From: Acidobacteriaceae bacterium
Lineage (GTDB): Bacteria; Acidobacteriota; Terriglobia; Terriglobales; Acidobacteriaceae
Assembly (NCBI GenBank): GCA_030049955.1
Contig: JASIJX010000259.1
Span: forward strand, 1 to 13,139
Length of the DNA: 13,139 bases
Reading direction: 5' to 3'
In this document: positions 1 through 6,003 of the stretch, piece by piece
How positions within the stretch are numbered: the stretch's first letter is position 1
Layout: each line of letters begins with the position of its first letter
Translations under genes and position numbers: made by a program
The notes under the pieces: model-generated
The model's input: the letters and a program-made list of their open reading frames with translations, nothing else
The model's database searches: none
What the model was told of the DNA's origin: nothing

Positions 1-35
1 CACATTCTGGCATCGTAATCGTGGAGCAAGGTCAA

Positions 36-785
36 ATGAATCTCCAGGACAAGGTTTGTCTGATTACGGGTGGCAATAGTGGAATCGGAGCCTCCACCAG
101 CTTCCGTCTAGCCCAAAAGGGCGCTCAGGTCATTGCGGTTTCCCGGCGTGGCGCCGACCTGCAACCTCAGTGTTTTTCGAGTTCCGGGCTTAATGGACAT
201 GCCATTCGATTTCTGAAAGCCGACCTGGCTGACCCCGAGGCGTGCCGCAACTGCGTGGAACAGGTTGTGAACGATTGCGGCCGGCTCGATGTTCTGGTGC
301 ATGCAGCGGGCGGTCCTGCGCCTGGCGGGTTGTTCGCGGTCACGGAAGAAAGCTGGATGCATGCCTTCGCTGTCCATGTACATGCCGTATTTCACCTGGC
401 GCGGGCGGCCGCGCCGCATATGGCCAAGCAGGGCGGCGGAGCAATCGTTCTGCTGAGTTCGGCGGCCGGTCTCCGTGGATGCCTCGGCGCGCTGGCCTAT
501 GGTGTCGTCAAAGGAGCTCTGCCGCAATTTGCGCGTAACCTGGCGCGCGAACTCGCCGAGCAGAAGATTCGCGTCAACTGCGTTTCGCCTGGCGTGATTC
601 GTACTCCATTTCAGGAGCACCTCACACCGGAGCAGGTCGCCAACAATATCGAGAACCGCATCCCTTTACACCGCGAAGGCACGCCGGAGGAAGTGGCCCT
701 GCTGATCGAATCTCTCATCGAAAACGACTTTGTGACCGGAGAAAATGTCGTTATCGACGGCGGTATGACGATGCGCATTGTCTAA
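36..785 (+). CDS. Short-chain dehydrogenase/reductase (SDR), classical type
   Basis: Probable cytoplasmic NAD(P)-dependent oxidoreductase of about 249 residues, the normal length for a classical SDR. Seen near the N-terminus is the Rossmann nucleotide-binding motif TGGNSGIG. The active-site serine lies in LLSSAAG (about residue 142) and the Tyr/Lys pair in YGVVK (about 155 and 159). SPGVIRTPF and a C-terminal VIDGGMTM complete the fold. The ATG at 36 is preferred over the in-frame GTG at 21 because GGAG (23-26) and AAGG (28-31) precede it and the protein then begins in the usual SDR way. Two conserved asparagines are changed: NNAG reads HAAG, and the tetrad Asn (usual VN) reads VH. The substrate cannot be told from sequence. 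Beside a FucP-type permease and a possible fucosidase, a sugar or sugar-acid dehydrogenase is a reasonable guess. The IS66 scar starts right after the stop codon, so any downstream operon partner may be lost. Confidence 0.9.
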   Translation: MNLQDKVCLITGGNSGIGASTSFRLAQKGAQVIAVSRRGADLQPQCFSSSGLNGHAIRFLKADLADPEACRNCVEQVVNDCGRLDVLVHAAGGPAPGGLFAVTEESWMHAFAVHVHAVFHLARAAAPHMAKQGGGAIVLLSSAAGLRGCLGALAYGVVKGALPQFARNLARELAEQKIRVNCVSPGVIRTPFQEHLTPEQVANNIENRIPLHREGTPEEVALLIESLIENDFVTGENVVIDGGMTMRIV

Positions 786-1086
786 TCCGCGCTCTGGACC
801 TATGTACGCGATGAGCGCCCGGCTGGTGAGAAGACGGCGCCGGCAGTTTGGTTTGCTTACTCTGAAGATCGCAAAGGCAGACATCCGAAGTGGCACTTAG
901 CGAGAGAGCAGCAGTCCTCTACTCACTGATCGGCTCGCCAAGCTCGACGGCCTCGACCCGAAGCTCTATCTCCGCGCCGTACTTAGCCGCATCGCGGAAC
1001 ATCCCGTCAACCGAATCGCCGAGTTACTCCCTTGGAACTTTCACCAACTCAGACTGACACTACCAAAGCCGCCTGATGCACATTGA
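786..1086 (+). pseudogene. IS66-family transposase (TnpC) remnant, internally deleted and frameshifted
   Basis: Three reading-frame segments give recognisable IS66 transposase pieces. In the frame of the base at 801, YVRDERPAG and VWFAYSEDRKGRHP match the start of the IS66 DDE domain. Near 899-902 the frame changes and the sequence jumps to [13 protein letters not shown], which belongs close to the C-terminus of the family. Near 937 it shifts again into [17 protein letters not shown] and [14 protein letters not shown], the IS66 C-terminal element, ending at TGA 1084-1086. Most of the catalytic domain, the N-terminal part and the accessory genes tnpA and tnpB are absent, so the element is dead. 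Family assignment comes from motif recall and was not searched. The breakpoint lies within a few bases of the upstream dehydrogenase stop codon. Confidence 0.85.
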
Positions 1087-1125
1087 CATGTAGTGTCCAC
1101 AAAAAAACAAGTGGACGCTTCATGT
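1086..1125. repeat. Imperfect inverted repeat (hairpin) at the end of the IS66 remnant
   Basis: ACATG (1086-1090) and GTCCAC (1095-1100) pair with GTGGAC (1111-1116) and CATGT (1121-1125) around an A-rich 10-base loop. The bases between the two arms also mostly pair (A-T, G-C and a T-G wobble, with one T-T mismatch), giving about 14 pairs. It begins at the last base of the transposase remnant stop codon. GGACGCTT in the right arm resembles the complement of the usual IS66 terminal sequence (GTAAGCG), so this may be the right end of the dead element. There is no T-run after the stem, so it is not a typical intrinsic terminator. Nothing recognisable was seen from 1126 to 1250. Confidence 0.5.
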
Positions 1126-1270
1126 ACCAGTAGTTGCTCAAAAGCGGCGCTCTTAGTTCCGACTGTCGCCCGTAACGCCAACGATCTCGTCGTAAAAGAT
1201 CTCTTGATGCTTCTCACTCAATAATGAGCTTGGCCGAATGATTTACAGTTAGATTTTAAACTTTCTAAAT

Positions 1271-1299
1271 TTGACATATCACTTCTTCAAAGCATACCC
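1271..1299 (+). promoter_or_regulatory. Putative promoter of the GH31 gene with overlapping operator-like site
   Basis: A perfect -35 hexamer TTGACA lies at 1271-1276. The -10 region 16-17 bases further on (about 1293-1299, CATACC/ATACCC) is poor, so a helper or a different sigma preference is possible. The 12-mer at 1271-1282, TTGACATATCAC, matches 9 of 12 positions of the perfect palindrome found twice in the divergent region near 10.2-10.6 kb, with TGACATATCA in its core. It is centred about 50 bases before the GH31 start codon, similar to the 55 bases seen before the permease gene. A bound protein would cover the -35 box and repress. This is an inference from sequence only. Confidence 0.45.
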
Positions 1300-1326
1300 T
1301 GTGCAGGCAACTACAGGAGCAATGGG

Positions 1327-3708
1327 ATGACGCCTTTGTGCATCAACAGGGGAACTAGAACGCTGGCATTGATCGTGCTAAGTACAACGGCGTTGATCGG
1401 CAAGGCAGCGACGCAAGCGAATCAGTCCCCTCAAACTGGAATGCAGATACAGTCCAGAGACAATGGCTTTGTGGTAAAGACCAGTGGGGAAACGTTACAG
1501 GTCACGGCGTGCAGTGACAATGCCGTGCATGTATTGGCAACTCCCGGTGACGTGAACGTGCAAGGTGCTTCGCCATCTCAACCTTGGATGCTGGACAATG
1601 CGTCTGTTTGCCCAGGCGCAACACCCCATTTCACGCGCGAGGCGGACGGCGTATCGATCGCAACGTCGCGGTTTCGAGTCAAATATCAGTTTGCAACTGG
1701 CAATCTCGTTTACTTTACAACGGATGGCAATGAATTATTGCGCGAAAGGCCGGCCATTCCACGTACGTATGAATCTGCAAAGCTCAATGGAGTACGGTCG
1801 GTTACCGTTGAAGATCGATTCATGCTCGACATGACGGAGGGAATATACGGGCTTGGACAGCATCAGAACGGGCTCTTCAATTACCGCGGAGCAACTCTGG
1901 AGTTGGGCCAAGACAACATGGATGTAACGGTTCCCCTCATGTTTTCCAGCAAAGGTTATGGCATTCTTTGGAACACGGCGTCGCTCACCTATGTCGACAA
2001 CCGATACCCGCCGTCTCTCAGTTTCAGGTCTCTGTCCGCGAACGCCATTGACTATTACTTCATCTACGGGCCGGAGGCGGACGGTATCATCCGCGAATAT
2101 CGTCGAATGACGGGGCATGTCCCGTTGTTTCCGAAATGGGCATACGGCTTCTTTCAGTCGAAAGACTCTTACAAATCTCAAGCTGAGGTGCTGGAGGTCG
2201 CTAAGGAGTACAGAGCAAAACACATCCCTCTCGATTGCATCGTGCAAGACGGAGGTTGGTGGAAGTCTGAAGGCGATCTGACTTTCAATTCTGGCTATCC
2301 TGACGTGAAAGATGAATTGGACGAGCTCCATCGGGAACACGTTCATGCCATGATATCGGTTTGGGGGCAATATGACCGTGATTCAGTCAATCTTCAAAAG
2401 CTTACACAAGATCACTTGCTCATTCCTGGAACTGTAGAGTACGACGCGACAAATCCTGCCGCACGAAAGTTCTTTTGGAATAGTCTGCCCGGTCCGCTTC
2501 TGGCACAGGGCTGGGATGCGTTTTGGCTGGACGCCTCGGAACCGGATTCAGGCCCACATGAGGGCGATGCGATGCTTCTGGACAAGACACTGGCAATCGG
2601 GAACGGCGATATGTACACCAACGTTTTCCCGTTACTCCATACTGGAGGCATCTCTGAACACTGGCAGCAGACGACGCAAGACAAAAGGGTAATGCTGCTG
2701 ACGCGGTCTGCGTTTCTTGGTCAGCAACGGCAAGGTACCGTGGTGTGGAGCGGTGATGTTTACCCGACAAACTGGGCATTTCATCACCAAATTGCCGCGG
2801 GGCTGAACTTTGCGCTGAGTGGATTCCCTTATTGGACTACCGATGTGGCAGGCTACTGGCCACTCCCGAATGACCCCTCCATGACGTCGCCAGAGTATCA
2901 GGAACTGTATACGCGGTGGTTTCAGTTCGGTGCTTTCTGCCCTATGTTTCGAACTCATGGGCACCGTCCGCATAACGAAATCTGGACTTACTCTGACGTT
3001 GAACCCATCTTGCTGACCTATGATCGCTTGCGTTATCGGATGATGCCCTACATTTACTCCCTCGCATGGAGAGTGACTCACGAAGACTATACGATGCAGC
3101 GACCGCTTCTGATGGATTGGCGTACAGATCCCAAGGTAAGGGATCTCGGAGACGAATATATGTTTGGTCCGGCATTCCTTGTCAGTCCCGTGTGGCAAGA
3201 GGGAGCCCGGACACGGACCGTCTATTTGCCCGACGCTAAAACTTGGTACGATTTCTGGACCGGAAAGAAAGTTCAGGGCAGACAGCAACTCAATGTTGAA
3301 GCTCCCCTTCAGACACTCCCGCTTTTCGTGCCTGCCGGGTCAATCCTACCTCTTGGCCCGGAAATAGAGTATGCCGATCAAAAGCCAGGCGACCCGATTG
3401 AAGTCCGCATTTACCGCGGCGCAGACGGTTCCTTTGAACTCTATGAAGACACAGGTGATGGCTACGGCTACGAAAAAGGCTCCTATGCTGTGATTCCATT
3501 GCACTGGAATGACGCGGCGGGCACATTAACAATTGGCGATAGAGTCGGATCGTTCCCGGGCATGGTCAACAATCGAGAATTTCGAATTGTCCTGGTCTCT
3601 TCGAACCATGGAGTTGGGGAAGCCATCTCCTTACAAGCGGATGCCGTAATCGAATATACCGGCAAGAAGAAGGAGATTATCGTCGCTTCTCAACAAGTGC
3701 AGCGGTAG
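1327..3708 (+). CDS. Secreted glycoside hydrolase family 31 (alpha-xylosidase/alpha-glucosidase type)
   Basis: A 793-residue retaining alpha-glycosidase. It starts at ATG 1327 after AGGAG (1315-1319). Residues 1-30 form a Sec-type signal peptide with hydrophobic core TLALIVLSTTALIG. Residues about 40-260 are the N-terminal mutarotase-like beta domain, including YGLGQHQNGLFNYRG, a sequence typical of the alpha-xylosidase-like GH31 branch. The barrel follows: the nucleophile is D402 in WLDASEPD, the acid/base is D477 in WSGDVYP, and RTHGHRP (542-548) is the conserved substrate-contact segment. Residues about 675-780 form the C-terminal beta domains (DUF5110-like). The PA14 insert found in the N-terminal domain of Cellvibrio japonicus Xyl31A is missing. 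The likely role is removing alpha-linked xylose or glucose from oligosaccharide ends in the periplasm or outside. The exact specificity is uncertain. It converges with the GHL6/GH151-like gene. Confidence 0.93.
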   Translation: MTPLCINRGTRTLALIVLSTTALIGKAATQANQSPQTGMQIQSRDNGFVVKTSGETLQVTACSDNAVHVLATPGDVNVQGASPSQPWMLDNASVCPGATPHFTREADGVSIATSRFRVKYQFATGNLVYFTTDGNELLRERPAIPRTYESAKLNGVRSVTVEDRFMLDMTEGIYGLGQHQNGLFNYRGATLELGQDNMDVTVPLMFSSKGYGILWNTASLTYVDNRYPPSLSFRSLSANAIDYYFIYGPEADGIIREYRRMTGHVPLFPKWAYGFFQSKDSYKSQAEVLEVAKEYRAKHIPLDCIVQDGGWWKSEGDLTFNSGYPDVKDELDELHREHVHAMISVWGQYDRDSVNLQKLTQDHLLIPGTVEYDATNPAARKFFWNSLPGPLLAQGWDAFWLDASEPDSGPHEGDAMLLDKTLAIGNGDMYTNVFPLLHTGGISEHWQQTTQDKRVMLLTRSAFLGQQRQGTVVWSGDVYPTNWAFHHQIAAGLNFALSGFPYWTTDVAGYWPLPNDPSMTSPEYQELYTRWFQFGAFCPMFRTHGHRPHNEIWTYSDVEPILLTYDRLRYRMMPYIYSLAWRVTHEDYTMQRPLLMDWRTDPKVRDLGDEYMFGPAFLVSPVWQEGARTRTVYLPDAKTWYDFWTGKKVQGRQQLNVEAPLQTLPLFVPAGSILPLGPEIEYADQKPGDPIEVRIYRGADGSFELYEDTGDGYGYEKGSYAVIPLHWNDAAGTLTIGDRVGSFPGMVNNREFRIVLVSSNHGVGEAISLQADAVIEYTGKKKEIIVASQQVQR

Positions 3709-3801
3709 TTTCCCAATCAACATGTCTGACGGAAACACCGCCTGGACTTCGCACCCTCCCACTTCATCTTTCTGAACAGTTTTCGGCAATGCCTGCGGTG
3801 T

Positions 3802-5910
3802 CTAAGCTTCGAACACCACTATCTGGTGCCCGTCCACCGACGGAACGACAGTATCTGCGTATTTGCCGTCGAATGCAAATCTCAAGCTCAGCCTCTGAGG
3901 CGCTATGTAAACTCGAGAAGGCTCCTTATCCATCCTTACCCCAACCTTCACATTTGCGAGAGGGATCGCTTCCTCAACTATATCCAGGTCGGGGGCTCGT
4001 CGCGTAGCTGGGTAGTGCAACAGATGCACGATCCTCCTTCCAGGCTGCTCAGTCAATGAGACCTCAGCGGTAGAAGGAAGCTCCGCCTTGATCAGCGGAT
4101 CAGGAAGAAGGCGCCGGAGGCAGTTTCTCACCAGCAACTTGTGGCAGCGGTATGCATTCTCCGCATAGGCTCTGAAAATCGGAAACGAGATATAGATAAC
4201 GTTTCCGTTTTGCGAAACGACCGTATAGTCCGTCGCACTGTCAGGCGGAGTCTGATGGTGCGAGCTGAAGTGCTTGTACGTGCGGTCGAAGTACGGCTTC
4301 CAGAAACGTGCCAGCACGGAGGTTCCCCGGTCGGCCTTAACCAGTAAACCCGTGGCATAGGTGAATTGCACGATGGGGTCAATATCTTCATTCACACCTT
4401 CCAGCGCCTCGAAGTAATCGCCGCAATCTCCGGGATACGGCGAGGGACCCACATATTCCAGCCCAGCGGCTTTCAGGGCAAACTGCTTTCCGTCTGTATC
4501 CAACCCTGACTCATGACTCAGCAACAACTTGCCGCCGCCGCTAACATACCTTTGCACTTTCTCGAGCAGAGTCTGATCCAAACGATGGGAGTCCGGCAGA
4601 ATGAGTACCCGATAGCGGGAAAAGTCGGATTCGCGATCGAGAACGTCGAACTGGTGATGCAGCTCTGTCAGCATATTGGATATGCCCGCATCCGACGTAG
4701 CAACTGTGCCCGGCTCCAGGGTGTTTGCAGTAGAGAGAAAGCCAATTTCCGTTACAGCGCGCGCTCCGGCGCACCAAGGCTCCTTTTCCTCCACGCTCTT
4801 GTAGGTATGCCCGATGCGCTCATAAACAGGGTTGAGCAGCCTTGCTCGTGGATGCATCTGATCGCCGATCGAACATTTACCGGCCTGGGCAAGCATGCGA
4901 AAACATTCGTAGTCTAATGCAGCCTGATTCCGAAGAGCCCCGAAGTCTCCCCATGAGCGGTGAAAACGAGCATCCATTCCCAGATAATCAAGACCGAAAT
5001 TGCGCACATATCGCGACATCACTGCGAAATGGGTATAACCCCAACCGCCTCCGGGCAGAGATTCCACCTCAATCTGCGTGTAATGCTTGAGGTAGGGCCT
5101 CATTCCGATACGCACTTGGCCGTTAAAGAAGGTGGCAACATGGGGCCGGTATCGCCTGACTGTAGATTCAAGGCGATCCATTCCACGCTCGATCACCATG
5201 CCCATGTGTTTGGCACGATCCTCCTCCTTGCTGGAATCTAGTCCGAGCTTTTCCCTTTCCTCTATACAGTAATGACAGAAACAACCGTAGGATGGATAGT
5301 AGACAATATCGAACCAAAATCCGTCTACCTCGTAATTCTTTGCGACTTCTTCTGCCTGCGCGCACACATAGTCTAGATACGGCGTATTGATACACAGCCG
5401 TTTCCAGCCCGCCTCTAAAGGCGTGGCGCCATCCGTAGTCCCATGCTCGTCTAGAACTCGCCAGTCGGCGTGCTGCTCGGCCGAGTATTGATCCAGCATG
5501 ATCGTGATGTAGACCGGGGTCAGAATATCTGCTTTATGACAGCTCTCGATCATCTTCCCCAGCAAGTCAAAATTCAATCCGGGGTGGACCGGACCAACTT
5601 TGCTTGGGTAATAGGCCATCCCGTGATGGCATTTCGCAAAAATATTGATGGAATTGACGTGCGCATCTTTGAGCGTCTGGACAAACTCCGAGGCGTCAAA
5701 GTCCGCTCCTACGTCCGTGATAAGCGGCGAAGTATGAAAATCGAGGTGAACCTGACGGAAGCGCAGGCCCTTGCAATCGATGGCAACATCGGGCATCGGC
5801 ACATCCGGTGCTCGATTCTCCAACTGACCGCTTGCGGTTGTCGGGATTGAGCTGAGGCCCGCTGCCAGACCCAGCGATTTGACAAATGACCGACGCGTTA
5901 ATGCATCCAT
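3802..5910 (-). CDS. Tat-exported GHL6/GH151-like glycoside hydrolase (possible alpha-L-fucosidase)
   Basis: The last gene of the minus-strand cluster, 702 residues from ATG 5910. An in-frame ATG at 5922 gives 706; residue numbers below use 706. The ATG at 5910 is preceded by GGGG (5917-5920) with spacing 6, whereas 5922 has no Shine-Dalgarno. TRRSFVK (9-15) is a twin-arginine signal. Residues about 55-380 look like a TIM barrel of the GHL6 type: QVHLDFHTSP, AKCHHGMAYYP, and DGFWFDIVYYP with D205 as candidate nucleophile. CxCxxC at 214-219 could bind metal, as in GH42-like proteins. Residues about 390-480 resemble the GH42 trimerisation (GATase-like) domain, with YRVLILPDSHRLD and YVSGGGKLLLSHESG. 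This barrel-plus-trimerisation layout is shared by GH151 alpha-L-fucosidases. That activity is only a hypothesis, though it fits a nearby FucP-family permease. Confidence 0.8.
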   Translation of the reverse strand: MDALTRRSFVKSLGLAAGLSSIPTTASGQLENRAPDVPMPDVAIDCKGLRFRQVHLDFHTSPLITDVGADFDASEFVQTLKDAHVNSINIFAKCHHGMAYYPSKVGPVHPGLNFDLLGKMIESCHKADILTPVYITIMLDQYSAEQHADWRVLDEHGTTDGATPLEAGWKRLCINTPYLDYVCAQAEEVAKNYEVDGFWFDIVYYPSYGCFCHYCIEEREKLGLDSSKEEDRAKHMGMVIERGMDRLESTVRRYRPHVATFFNGQVRIGMRPYLKHYTQIEVESLPGGGWGYTHFAVMSRYVRNFGLDYLGMDARFHRSWGDFGALRNQAALDYECFRMLAQAGKCSIGDQMHPRARLLNPVYERIGHTYKSVEEKEPWCAGARAVTEIGFLSTANTLEPGTVATSDAGISNMLTELHHQFDVLDRESDFSRYRVLILPDSHRLDQTLLEKVQRYVSGGGKLLLSHESGLDTDGKQFALKAAGLEYVGPSPYPGDCGDYFEALEGVNEDIDPIVQFTYATGLLVKADRGTSVLARFWKPYFDRTYKHFSSHHQTPPDSATDYTVVSQNGNVIYISFPIFRAYAENAYRCHKLLVRNCLRRLLPDPLIKAELPSTAEVSLTEQPGRRIVHLLHYPATRRAPDLDIVEEAIPLANVKVGVRMDKEPSRVYIAPQRLSLRFAFDGKYADTVVPSVDGHQIVVFEA

Positions 5911-5916
5911 TTCCAA

Positions 5917-5920
5917 CCCC
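5917..5920 (-). promoter_or_regulatory. Ribosome binding site favouring the internal start of the GHL6-like gene
   Basis: On the minus strand GGGG ends 6 bases before ATG 5910. The longer alternative, ATG 5922, has no purine-rich site before it. The shorter product also puts the twin-arginine pair at residues 6-7, close to the N-terminus as is usual. Confidence 0.4.
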
Positions 5921-6003
5921 ATTTGCGCCGTGTCTGCCTCAACACGTACGCAGTAATTTCTTCACCGACACTGAAACGACACGTTATCTTCTTCGTTTTT
6001 CCC

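Noticed and set aside
1..18. End of a possible upstream gene at TAA 16-18
   Set aside because: Only five codons are visible, too little to support a coding call.
21..35. GTG start at 21 for the dehydrogenase
   Set aside because: No Shine-Dalgarno before it; ATG 36 has GGAG/AAGG upstream and gives the usual SDR N-terminus.
1735..2370. 211-residue antisense open frame inside the GH31 gene
   Set aside because: The GH31 frame on plus carries clear catalytic motifs through this stretch, and the antisense product has no family features; it is a shadow frame.
3735..3801. Inverted repeat ACACCGC / GCGGTGT between the convergent GH31 and GHL6-like genes
   Set aside because: The arms are 7 bases with a spacing of about 53 bases and no T-run, so it is no convincing terminator.
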